Below, piece after piece: positions 7,529-14,843 of a DNA stretch of 64,000 bases (its first letter is position 1; every line of letters starts with the position of its first letter). Both the position numbers and the translations under genes were made by a program. Source of the stretch: Homoserinibacter sp. YIM 151385. GTDB lineage: Bacteria; Actinomycetota; Actinomycetes; Actinomycetales; Microbacteriaceae. The notes under the pieces are model-generated. The model was given only the letters and a program-made list of their open reading frames with translations, had not been told where the DNA came from and ran no database searches. The stretch is from positions 1,178,001-1,242,000 of the forward strand of contig NZ_CP115175.1 in NCBI RefSeq assembly GCF_027912415.1. Direction: 5' to 3'.

Positions 7529-8349
7529 CCGGCGCCGGCACGGCCTCCGCACGCAGCGCGACCGCGTTCGCCGTCTCCGCCGACGGCACGCGCATCGCCT
7601 ACGAGACGGTCGGCCGCGGTCCCCTCCTCGTGCTCGTCGACGGCGCCATGTGCGCACGCGACTTCGGCCCCGCGCGCGACGTCGCCGCATCCCTCGCCGA
7701 CGCGTTCACGGTCATCGCCTACGACCGGCGGGGGCGCGGCGAGAGCGGGAACACGGAACCCTACGCGGTGGCGCGGGAGATCGAGGACCTCACAGCGGTC
7801 ATCGAGGCCGGCGGCGGCGAGGCGCTCGTGCTCGGCCAGTCCTCGGGCGCCGGACTCGCGCTCGAGGCCGCCGCGGCCGGTGCGCCCATCACGCGCCTCG
7901 CGAGCTACGAGGCGCCGTGGGTCGGCCGCCGCGCCGGCCGCGACGGCGCTCCGCTCGACCACCACGGCACCCTCGATCGGCTCATCGCCGAGGGGCGCAA
8001 CGGCCGAGCCGTCGACTACTTCATGGTGACGATGGTGAACGGGCCGAAGATCATGCCGATCATGATGCGGCTCATGCGGAAGGCGTGGCGGCACCTCCTC
8101 GCCGTCGCGCCGACGCTCCGGTACGACGCGGCCGTCATGGGCGACTTCGAGGTGCCCCGCGAGCGGCTCGCGGCGATCCGCATCCCCGTCCTCGCGCTGT
8201 GCGGCGAGAAGGCGGCGCCCGAGATGGATGCGGCCCAGCGCGCGATCGCGGAGGCCGTGCCGGGGGCGCGCCACGCGGTGCTCTCCGGTCAGACGCATAT
8301 GGTCTCCCCCGCCGCGCTCGGCCCCGAGCTGCGCGCCTTCTTCGCGTGA
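7525..8349 (+). CDS. Alpha/beta fold hydrolase
   Basis: The product has 274 residues. The nucleophile elbow is GQSSG with Ser106, YDRRGRGES follows strand 4, the acid loop lies in LCGEKAAPEMD, and the catalytic His is in SGQTHMVSP. In place of the usual HG oxyanion motif it has VDGAMC. It is the third gene of an ArsR-SRPBCC-hydrolase operon with ATGA overlaps, which suggests a compound-inducible detoxification or degradation unit. The substrate is not known. Confidence 0.82.
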   Translation: MTGAGTASARSATAFAVSADGTRIAYETVGRGPLLVLVDGAMCARDFGPARDVAASLADAFTVIAYDRRGRGESGNTEPYAVAREIEDLTAVIEAGGGEALVLGQSSGAGLALEAAAAGAPITRLASYEAPWVGRRAGRDGAPLDHHGTLDRLIAEGRNGRAVDYFMVTMVNGPKIMPIMMRLMRKAWRHLLAVAPTLRYDAAVMGDFEVPRERLAAIRIPVLALCGEKAAPEMDAAQRAIAEAVPGARHAVLSGQTHMVSPAALGPELRAFFA

Positions 8350-8416
8350 GCGCCCGCCCAGTCCGCCGCCAGTGGCCGACCAGGGCGCCGTCAGGCTGGG
8401 CGCGTAGCATCGTGGG

Positions 8417-9589
8417 GTGTCCGGCTCGACTCGACTCCATGCGCTCGACGGCGTACGCGGAGTCGCGGCCTTCGTCGTGGTGCTCTACCACCTGAGCCTC
8501 ATCGCGCGACCGTTCCTCAGCCGTGGGGACACGAGCACCGCCTGGCAGCTCGCGACCGAGACCCCGGCGAAGCTCGCCTTCGCGGGGACCGAGGCGGTGC
8601 TCGTCTTCTTCGTCCTGAGCGGCCTCGTCGTCGTGCTGCCCGCGCTCCGGGAGGGCTTCAGCTGGGCGGGCTTCCTCGTCTCACGCGCCGTGCGGCTCTA
8701 CCTCCCGGTCTGGGGCGCGCTGCTCTTCGCCGCGCTCCTCATCGCGCTGCTGCCGCGCGATCCCGCACGCGTCGCCGACGGCGAGTGGATCGTCGACGCC
8801 AACGCCCGGACGCTCGACGCCGGCCAGCTGCTCGCGGAGGCGAGCCTGACCCCGGCGAGCTACGACGTCGTCAACGTCCTCTGGTCGCTGCGCTGGGAGC
8901 TCGTCTTCACGCTCCTCCTCCCCCTCTTCGTCGTGATCGCCGTCGTCGGCCGCCGACACGTGGCGCTGCTCGGCGCGCTCGCCCTCGGCGGCACGATCCT
9001 CGGCCGCATCCTCGACCTCGAGGCGCTCGTCTACCTGCCGGTGTTCCTGCTCGGCTCGCTCATCGCCGTGCGGCTCGACGACTTCCGGCGGTGGGCCGCC
9101 GCCCGCCCGCGACCGCTCCTGTGGGGGCTCGGCGGCGCCGCCTCCGCCGCCATGCTCATCGCGAGCTGGCTCGGCCGCCCGATCGCCGAGTCCGACTCGC
9201 TCCTCGGCCGGACCCTGTGGGGGCTCGCCGGGGTGGGCGCCGTCGGCATCATCCTCGTGGCGATCGGCTCGCCGGCGATCTCGCGCCTCCTCGAGGCCCG
9301 CGTCTCGCAGTGGCTCGGCCGCGTCTCGTTCAGCCTCTACCTCGTGCACGTCCCGATCATCGCGAGCGTCGCCTTCCTCACGGGCGACGAGCGCTGGTGG
9401 CTCGTCGCCGCGATCTCCGTGCCGCTCAGCCTGCTCGCGGCCGAGCTGTTCCACCGCGTCGTCGAGAGGCCGTCGCACCGGCTCGCGCGCCAGGTCGGGC
9501 GGCGCGTCGGCCGGGCGAGCGCCGCGCTCAGACCGCCGCGCGACGCCGCCGAGCCCGCTCGATCCGCGTCCGGATCCCCCGGACGATGA
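8417..9589 (+). CDS. Acyltransferase family 3 membrane protein (OafA/YrhL-like)
   Basis: The product has 390 residues with about ten membrane helices. The N-terminal LHALDGVRGVAAFVVVLYHL contains the catalytic-type His25 of acyltransferase_3 proteins, which transfer acetyl or other acyl groups to extracytoplasmic polysaccharide, teichoic acid or peptidoglycan. SFSLYLVHVPI near the end is another family motif. The GTG at 8417 gives the right N-terminus. Its 3' end overlaps the convergent glycosyltransferase gene by 62 bp. The acceptor is unknown, but a wall polymer is plausible given that neighbour. Confidence 0.85.
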   Translation: MSGSTRLHALDGVRGVAAFVVVLYHLSLIARPFLSRGDTSTAWQLATETPAKLAFAGTEAVLVFFVLSGLVVVLPALREGFSWAGFLVSRAVRLYLPVWGALLFAALLIALLPRDPARVADGEWIVDANARTLDAGQLLAEASLTPASYDVVNVLWSLRWELVFTLLLPLFVVIAVVGRRHVALLGALALGGTILGRILDLEALVYLPVFLLGSLIAVRLDDFRRWAAARPRPLLWGLGGAASAAMLIASWLGRPIAESDSLLGRTLWGLAGVGAVGIILVAIGSPAISRLLEARVSQWLGRVSFSLYLVHVPIIASVAFLTGDERWWLVAAISVPLSLLAAELFHRVVERPSHRLARQVGRRVGRASAALRPPRDAAEPARSASGSPGR

Positions 9590-11114
9590 CGAAGCGCGCG
9601 AGCCGCGCCGTCGTCACATAGCCGGTCACGCCGGCGCGCTTGAGCTGCTTGCGCGCGAGGGCACGGCCGAAGGCGCGCGCCCAGTCGGCGGTGACCCGCT
9701 CGTCGGTATAGCGCTGCGCCGTGCGCTGCGCGGCCAGCCGCATCCGGTCCAGCTCCGGCTTGGGCATGGTGGCGATCCGCTCGACCGCCGCCGTGAGCCC
9801 GGCGATGTCGCCCGGCGGGACGAGGAAGCCGTTGCGGCCGTCGCGGATGATGTCCGCCGGGCCGTAGGGCACGTCGTAGGCGATCGGGAGGCAGCCGCCG
9901 GCCATGCTCTCGACGAGCACGAGGGGGAATCCCTCCGAGGTGGAGCTGAGGATCAGGTACGAGGCGTGATGCAGCTGCCGGGGCGCGGTGGCGTCGTGGC
10001 CCCGGAGGCGCACGCGATCGGGGTCCGGCAGCTTCGCGATCATCCGCTCGAAGCGACCGCGCAGCTCGCCGTCGCCGAAGACGTCGAGATCAGGTCGGTG
10101 CGCGCCGCCGGCGAGATCCTCCGCGGCGGCCGAGACGGCGCGGATCGCGTGGTCGACGCGCTTGCGCTTCGTGAGCGCGGCGAGCATGACGCCGTGCCCG
10201 GGGTCGCGCTCGAGGTCGAGGGACGCCGGATCGAGGTCGCCGAGATCGCGTGCGTTCGGGATGACCTCGAGGTTGTCGTGCCGGCCGAGCATGATCTCGA
10301 CGTCGTGCCGCTGCCGCTCCGTGAGGAGCACCACGGCGTCGTAGCCGTCGAGGTTCTCGAAGACGGGCCGGCGACTCTCCCGGAGCGTGCCCATCGGCCG
10401 CTTCTGGCCGACGAGGTGCGAGGCGTGGACGAGGTGGAGCGTCACGACGTTCGGACGGCGGTAGGTGAGGATGAAGTTCGCGACCGCCTTGCTGTCGACG
10501 ATCATCCAGGTGCGGCGGCGGGCGATGAGCGCGTCGAGCCAGGCCGTGTAGAGGTGCCAGATGCGGCCCCAGGATCGCACCGGCTCGCCGCGCTCGTCGC
10601 AGAGCACGACCGAGCGCCCGCCCAGCTCGCCGCGCTTCCAGACGTCGCGGCGGTCGCTCGCGAGGAGCGTCCCGTCCTCGCGGTAGTGGTCGATCTGGAG
10701 CGTCTCGCCCTCAGCGCCCACCCGGCTTCGACTCAGGACGCGCCCGTCCCGCATCCGGGGCTCGCCCAGCTCGCTCGCATCCCGCTCCTCGTCGATGAGC
10801 AGGAGCGGATGGCGCTGAGGGTGCAGCGAGCCGCCCGGCAGCGGGTGCTCGCGCAGCCAGTCCCAGAGGTTGAGGATGCGCGAGCCGGCCGCCATGCGGC
10901 CGTCGGCGAGGAAGCGCTGCTCGAGCTCGGGGTAGTCCGCCCGGGCGTCGAGGGTGACGATGTCGACCTCGACGCCGCCGACCTCGACGAAGGCGCGCGT
11001 GCGGTGGAGCATCGCGTTCGTCATGCCGCCGTAGCCCTCCGGGATGCCCCAGGTGAGGGCGAGGTGGCGACCGGGAGGGAGGGCCGCGGATGCGCGGCCG
11101 GGGAGACGAGGCAC
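9528..11114 (-). CDS. GT4 family glycosyltransferase, TarM/poly(glycerol-phosphate) alpha-glucosyltransferase-like
   Basis: The product has 528 residues. The GT-B C-terminal domain is clear: donor-site motif SSTSEGFPLVLVESMAGG, followed by AYDVPYGPADIIRDGRNGF, which is the form seen in TarM and related poly(glycerol-phosphate) alpha-glycosyltransferases. The N-terminal domain has WGIPEGYGGMTNAML. It probably adds sugar to a teichoic-acid-like or other glycerol-phosphate polymer, but the acceptor is inferred. It starts at a GTG and ends in a basic tail (RIERARRRRAAV). It is convergent with the acyltransferase, which may modify the same polymer. Confidence 0.8.
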   Translation of the reverse strand: MPRLPGRASAALPPGRHLALTWGIPEGYGGMTNAMLHRTRAFVEVGGVEVDIVTLDARADYPELEQRFLADGRMAAGSRILNLWDWLREHPLPGGSLHPQRHPLLLIDEERDASELGEPRMRDGRVLSRSRVGAEGETLQIDHYREDGTLLASDRRDVWKRGELGGRSVVLCDERGEPVRSWGRIWHLYTAWLDALIARRRTWMIVDSKAVANFILTYRRPNVVTLHLVHASHLVGQKRPMGTLRESRRPVFENLDGYDAVVLLTERQRHDVEIMLGRHDNLEVIPNARDLGDLDPASLDLERDPGHGVMLAALTKRKRVDHAIRAVSAAAEDLAGGAHRPDLDVFGDGELRGRFERMIAKLPDPDRVRLRGHDATAPRQLHHASYLILSSTSEGFPLVLVESMAGGCLPIAYDVPYGPADIIRDGRNGFLVPPGDIAGLTAAVERIATMPKPELDRMRLAAQRTAQRYTDERVTADWARAFGRALARKQLKRAGVTGYVTTARLARFVIVRGIRTRIERARRRRAAV

Positions 11115-11223
11115 CCCGAGACCGTAGTCGAGCGGGCTGGACGGCGCCCGCGCACGAGCCTCGGGTCCGCCGCATGTCGGCTCGGCGCCCTCGGCACGTC
11201 CGCGGAGGGGTAGCGTCGGGCGC

Positions 11224-11718
11224 GTGGCGATCCAGCGAGCGGTGCCGGGCCCCGGCCAGGAGTCGGTGTGGGACTACCCGCGTCCGCCGCGCGTCGAGCC
11301 CAGCCGCGAGCGCGTCGTCGTCCGCCTCGGGGGCGAGATCGTCGTCTCGACTCGGGCCGCCGTCCGCGTGCTCGAGACGAGCCATCCGCCGACCTACTAT
11401 CTTCCGGCCGCGGACTTCGCACCCGATGCGCTCGCATCCGCTCCCGGCGCCTCGATGTGCGAGTTCAAGGGCCGCGCCGCCTACCTCGATGTCCGCGCCG
11501 GCGGCGTCATCGCATCCCGTGCGGCCTGGACGTATCCGAGCCCCCTCCCGGGCTACGAGTCGCTGCGCGGGATGATCGCGCTCTACCCGGGGGCGATGGA
11601 TGCGTGCGAGATCGGCGGGGAGCTCGTGCGCGCGCAGGACGGCGACTTCTACGGCGGCTGGATCACCGATCGGATCGTCGGCCCGTTCAAGGGCGCACCG
11701 GGCACGCTCGGCTGGTAG
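11224..11718 (+). CDS. DUF427 domain protein
   Basis: The product has 164 residues of the DUF427 family: ESVWDYPRPPRVEP, LETSHPPTYYLP, CEFKGRAAYLDV and a closing DFYGGWITDRIVGPFKGAPGT. The fold is a small beta-rich barrel of unknown biochemical function. It starts at a GTG and is divergent from the glycosyltransferase across 109 bp. There is no partner gene. The family assignment is firm; the role is unknown. Confidence 0.88.
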   Translation: MAIQRAVPGPGQESVWDYPRPPRVEPSRERVVVRLGGEIVVSTRAAVRVLETSHPPTYYLPAADFAPDALASAPGASMCEFKGRAAYLDVRAGGVIASRAAWTYPSPLPGYESLRGMIALYPGAMDACEIGGELVRAQDGDFYGGWITDRIVGPFKGAPGTLGW

Positions 11719-11845
11719 CTGAACGGGGGCTGTGAGCTCGGGCTCGCAGGCGAAGATCCCTCGAAAGGGGGTGGACACCGCACCGTCCCGGGCGTATGGT
11801 CCCCTTCACAACGACTGCGGACCCGTCGAACAGGGGGTGGTGACC

Positions 11846-12886
11846 GTGGATCAGGGGATGGACGCCAGCGCGTCGGCGAAGATGCCGCGTGCCGTGCGAT
11901 TCCTCCTGCTCTCCGGTGCCGCGGTCCTCGGCGCCGCCGCGCTCTCCCTCAGCCTCTCGAGCCCCGCCCACGCCGCCGCCGGCGAGCAGGACGCCTCGCT
12001 CACCGGCGGGCTCGGCAGCACGCTCGAAGCGGTCGTCGATCCGCTCGGCGACACCCTCGACGGCGTCGTCGGCGGCACGGTGAAGCCGGTCGTCGAGAAG
12101 GTCGTGAAGCCCGTCGTCCAGCACGTCGCGAAGCCGGTCTCGAAGCCCGCGCCGGCCGCACCCGCGCAGCCAGCGAAGCCGAGTTCCCAGCCCGCCGCGA
12201 AGCCCGTGAAGACGGGGCAGTCGCCCACCTCGCACCGGGCCGACGGGCCCGCCGCGACGGCGCTCACAGACGCCCTCCGCACCGCCGTCGCGGCGCTGAC
12301 CCGCACGCTCGGCGACGAGCCGACGGGCACCGCCGTCGCCCCCGTCGCGGACCTCGTCGACGGCACGCTCCAGGTGCTCGGCACCGACCGCCTCCCGGTG
12401 GTCGGCGGGGTGCTCGGCTCGACCCCGGTCGGCAGCGTCACGACTCCCGTGACGGGCCTCGTCGACGGGATCCTGGGCACGACCGTCGAGGTCGTCGAGC
12501 CGGGCCTCGAGCCGCTGGCTCCGGTCGCGTCGGGTGCGATCGCGCCGGCCGCCGCCGTCCTGCCCGACTCCGTGCGCCACACGACGGCGCCGCCTCCCGC
12601 CGAGCTCGCCGTCGCCGCCGCGCGCGACATCGCCGAGCTCGGCACCGCCGTGCTCGGCGCCCGCGCCGCCGCCGGACTTCCCGCGCCCGCGGGCGGCGCG
12701 CCGCTCGGCGTGCTCGGCTCCGACGCCGGCACCCTCGGCATGGCCGCCGCAGCCGCGGCGGCCGCCGTCGCGCTCCTCGCGCGCCGCGATCTCCTCGCCG
12801 CCCTCCAGGGCGGCCGGGCCCAGGCCCACCGCGACGAGGTGCTGCCCTCGTCGCCGGTCTTCGAGACCGACTCCTCTCCCGACTGA
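11846..12886 (+). CDS. Secreted Ala/Val/Pro-rich protein with C-terminal membrane anchor
   Basis: The product has about 346 residues. A signal peptide is evident (PRAVRFLLLSGAAVLGAAAL, cut near AHAAAG). The mature part is low-complexity: repeated KPVVEKVVKPVVQHVAKPV, an Ala/Pro/Lys linker, then Val/Gly-rich blocks such as VGGVLGSTPVGSVTTPVTG. It ends with an Ala-rich hydrophobic helix followed by ARRDLLAAL and a cytoplasmic tail, so it looks membrane-anchored. I chose GTG 11846 after AGGGGGTGG; ATG 11858 is possible. No known domain was recognised. It precedes the chaplin-like gene, separated by a hairpin. Confidence 0.65.
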   Translation: MDQGMDASASAKMPRAVRFLLLSGAAVLGAAALSLSLSSPAHAAAGEQDASLTGGLGSTLEAVVDPLGDTLDGVVGGTVKPVVEKVVKPVVQHVAKPVSKPAPAAPAQPAKPSSQPAAKPVKTGQSPTSHRADGPAATALTDALRTAVAALTRTLGDEPTGTAVAPVADLVDGTLQVLGTDRLPVVGGVLGSTPVGSVTTPVTGLVDGILGTTVEVVEPGLEPLAPVASGAIAPAAAVLPDSVRHTTAPPPAELAVAAARDIAELGTAVLGARAAAGLPAPAGGAPLGVLGSDAGTLGMAAAAAAAAVALLARRDLLAALQGGRAQAHRDEVLPSSPVFETDSSPD

Positions 12887-12893
12887 CTGGGAT

Positions 12894-12916
12894 GCCGCAT
12901 CCACCGAGGATGCGGC
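12894..12916 (+). terminator. Hairpin after the Ala-rich secreted protein gene
   Basis: A perfect 9-bp stem GCCGCATCC/GGATGCGGC closes a 5-base ACCGA loop, 8 bp after the stop codon at 12886. There is no T-run, as is common in GC-rich actinobacteria. It suggests that the downstream repeat-protein gene has its own promoter in the remaining roughly 100 bp. Confidence 0.6.
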
Positions 12917-13022
12917 GCTGCCGCGGTCGGCCGTGCGAACACGCATGTGCCGGCACCCCACGGGCACGCGGATCGCGTGCCGACGCGAACGGCATCACAC
13001 CAGCATTCAGGGAGTTGGAACG

Positions 13023-14651
13023 ATGAACATCACCATCCGGAGGGCGCTGCTCGGCATCGCCTTCACCGGGGGGCTCATGGCCCTCGGGGCGGGCGCCGCG
13101 CACGCGGCCGACCAGCCCACCACCAACGGAGACGACGGGCTGCTCTCGGGCACCCAGGCGCTCCTCGACGTCGACGTCCCCGTCGACCTCTCCGGCAACG
13201 GGATCTCGATCGTCGGCGACTCGTCGTCGAGCGACTCGACGAGCTCGGCGCCGGCGCCCGCCGCGGCACCCGCCCCGGCCCCGGCCGCCTCGACGGGCGG
13301 CTCCGACAGCGTCGGCGGCGGCTCGCAGGCCCTCGTCGACGTCGACGTCCCCGTGACGGTCGGCGGCAACGCGGTCAGCGTCCTGGGCGACGCCGACAGC
13401 GCGGAGTCGACGAGCGGCTCGAGCGGGTCCGGCGACTCCGACGCCGCGTCCACCGGAGGCAGCACCTCCGGCGACGACGGCATCCTCGGCGGCACCCAGA
13501 TCGCGCCCGACGCGGACGCCCCGATCACCATCGGCGGCAACGCCGTCTCGGTGCTCGGCGACGCACGCAGCGAGGACTCGACGAGCCGCTCCGGCGACTC
13601 CGAGAGCGCGACCGGGTCCGGCACCGCCGGCACCACCACCGGCGACGACGGCATCCTCGGCGGCACCCAGGTGCTCGGCGACGTGACCGCCCCGATCACG
13701 GCCGGCGGCAACGCCGTCTCCGTCCTCGGCGACGCCGACAGCACCGGCTCCACCACCACCGCACCCGGCAGCACCGGATCGGACACCGCCGGAACCGGAG
13801 GCACCACCTCCGGCGACGACGGCATCCTCGGCGGCACCCAGATCGCGCCCGACGCAGACGCCCCGATCACCATCGGCGGCAACGCCATCTCGGTGCTCGG
13901 CGACGCCACCGCGGAGGACTCGACAACCGCCACCGACACCGCCGACAGCAGCACCGCCGGCACCACCACCGGCGACGACGGCATCCTCGGCGGCACCCAG
14001 GTGCTCGCGGATGCGGACGCCCCGGTGACGGTCGGCGGCAACGCGGTGAGCATCATCGGCGACAGCACGACCGACGGCACCGGCATCGGCTCGACGAGCG
14101 GCACGACCGGCGGCGACGCCGGCACCGGCCCCTCGACGGGCGGCGACGACGGCATCCTCGGCGGCACCCAGATCGTGCCCGGGATCGCGGCGCCGATCAC
14201 CGCCGGCGGGAACGCCGTGAGCGTCCTCGGCGACGCCTCGTCGAGCGACACCGTCGTCACCGGCGACGGCGGCGACACCGGCGAGTCCGGCGGCCCGAGC
14301 ACCTCGGGCGATGACGGCATCGGCGGGGGCACGCAGGTCGCTCCCCTGATCCGCATCCCGATCATCCTCGGCGGCAACGCGATCAGCGTCCTCGGCGACA
14401 GCGAGACCGACGGCGGCGACGCCGGCACCCCGTTCGAGCTGTTCGAGGAGGGCACCGATGACGGCGGCCCGACCGCCTCGGGTCAGGGCGGCGTCGTCGG
14501 GATCGGCGGCGTGACCGCGGCCGCCGCCGGCGACGTGCGGGTGCTCGCCTCCACGGGCGCCGCGGGCGCTGCCCCGGCACTCGCCCTCTCGGTGCTCATG
14601 ATGCTCGCCGGCGTGCTGATGATCGCGCGCCGTCGGCTCGGACAGCGCTGA
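13023..14651 (+). CDS. Chaplin-like eight-repeat surface protein with LAxTG sortase signal
   Basis: The product has 542 residues. A signal peptide occupies 1-28 (cut near AHAAD). Eight copies of an approximately 31-residue unit, consensus GDDGILGGTQ-x(7)-API-T-x-GGNAVSVLGD, lie at about 36-66, 97-123, 150-180, 207-237, 264-294, 317-347, 374-404 and 429-459, joined by Ser/Thr/Gly/Asp linkers. The GGNxVSVxGD core resembles the chaplin domain (CGNxVxVxG) but all repeats lack cysteine. The C-terminus is LASTG (508-512), a hydrophobic helix and RRR, a wall-sorting signal of the class E LAxTG type. A GGGAG ribosome site precedes the ATG. It is probably a wall-linked, beta-aggregating surface protein; this role is inferred. 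Confidence 0.8.
   Translation: MNITIRRALLGIAFTGGLMALGAGAAHAADQPTTNGDDGLLSGTQALLDVDVPVDLSGNGISIVGDSSSSDSTSSAPAPAAAPAPAPAASTGGSDSVGGGSQALVDVDVPVTVGGNAVSVLGDADSAESTSGSSGSGDSDAASTGGSTSGDDGILGGTQIAPDADAPITIGGNAVSVLGDARSEDSTSRSGDSESATGSGTAGTTTGDDGILGGTQVLGDVTAPITAGGNAVSVLGDADSTGSTTTAPGSTGSDTAGTGGTTSGDDGILGGTQIAPDADAPITIGGNAISVLGDATAEDSTTATDTADSSTAGTTTGDDGILGGTQVLADADAPVTVGGNAVSIIGDSTTDGTGIGSTSGTTGGDAGTGPSTGGDDGILGGTQIVPGIAAPITAGGNAVSVLGDASSSDTVVTGDGGDTGESGGPSTSGDDGIGGGTQVAPLIRIPIILGGNAISVLGDSETDGGDAGTPFELFEEGTDDGGPTASGQGGVVGIGGVTAAAAGDVRVLASTGAAGAAPALALSVLMMLAGVLMIARRRLGQR
13128..14399 (+). repeat. Eight imperfect coding repeats within the chaplin-like gene
   Basis: The repeat unit begins with a GGCGACGACGGCATCCTCGG-type block and ends with GGCGGCAACGCCGTCTCGGT-like sequence. 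Units 3 and 5 are almost identical at the protein level (IAPDADAPITIGGNA), while units 1, 2 and 8 are the most diverged. This points to expansion of the middle repeats by duplication. Spacing between units varies (about 50-60 residues), so linkers differ in length. Confidence 0.85.
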
Positions 14652-14657
14652 TCGGCC

Positions 14658-14687
14658 ACCCGCCGGGCGTCCCAGCGTCCGGCGGGT
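14658..14687 (+). terminator. First hairpin after chaplin-like gene
   Basis: A perfect 9-bp stem ACCCGCCGG/CCGGCGGGT with a 12-base loop lies 7 bp after the stop codon. It is the first of three strong stem-loops in 120 bp on this side. Confidence 0.6.
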
Positions 14688-14690
14688 CTC

Positions 14691-14728
14691 CCGGTCCGGG
14701 GGCCGCGCGGGGGCGCGGCCCGGACCGG
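14691..14728 (+). terminator. Second hairpin after chaplin-like gene
   Basis: A 10-bp stem CCGGTCCGGG/CCCGGACCGG encloses a further GC-rich inner stem (GCCGCGC/GCGCGGC type). It is a very stable stem-loop without a T-run. Confidence 0.6.
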
Positions 14729-14737
14729 CCCTGAGGG

Positions 14738-14779
14738 CCGGGGTCCGCGGATGCCACTGGGGGGATCCGCGGACCCCGG
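14738..14779. terminator. Third hairpin, 15-bp perfect stem
   Basis: The arms CCGGGGTCCGCGGAT (14738-14752) and its exact complement (14765-14779) flank a 12-base loop. The stem is symmetric enough to act in both directions between the chaplin-like gene and the convergent monooxygenase gene. Confidence 0.6.
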
Positions 14780-14800
14780 AGCCTCGGGACGCGCGGTGAT

Positions 14801-14828
14801 GGCGCGGGCGGCATCTGCCGCCCGCGCC
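14801..14828 (-). terminator. Hairpin after the LLM monooxygenase gene
   Basis: A 13-bp perfect stem GGCGCGGGCGGCA/TGCCGCCCGCGCC around a 2-base centre lies 15 bp beyond the stop codon (14844) of the leftward monooxygenase gene. It is probably that gene's terminator. Confidence 0.6.
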
Positions 14829-14843
14829 GTCGTCGCGTCCGGA

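Noticed and set aside
13128-14399. Regular repeats considered as a CRISPR array
   Set aside because: The repeats are in frame, imperfect, encode a conserved protein motif and have no unique spacer pattern; no cas genes are near.
13007-14455. Long open frame on the minus strand opposite the chaplin-like gene
   Set aside because: It is an antisense shadow created by the repeats and GC bias; it has no ribosome site, no signal and a Pro/Ser-rich repetitive translation.
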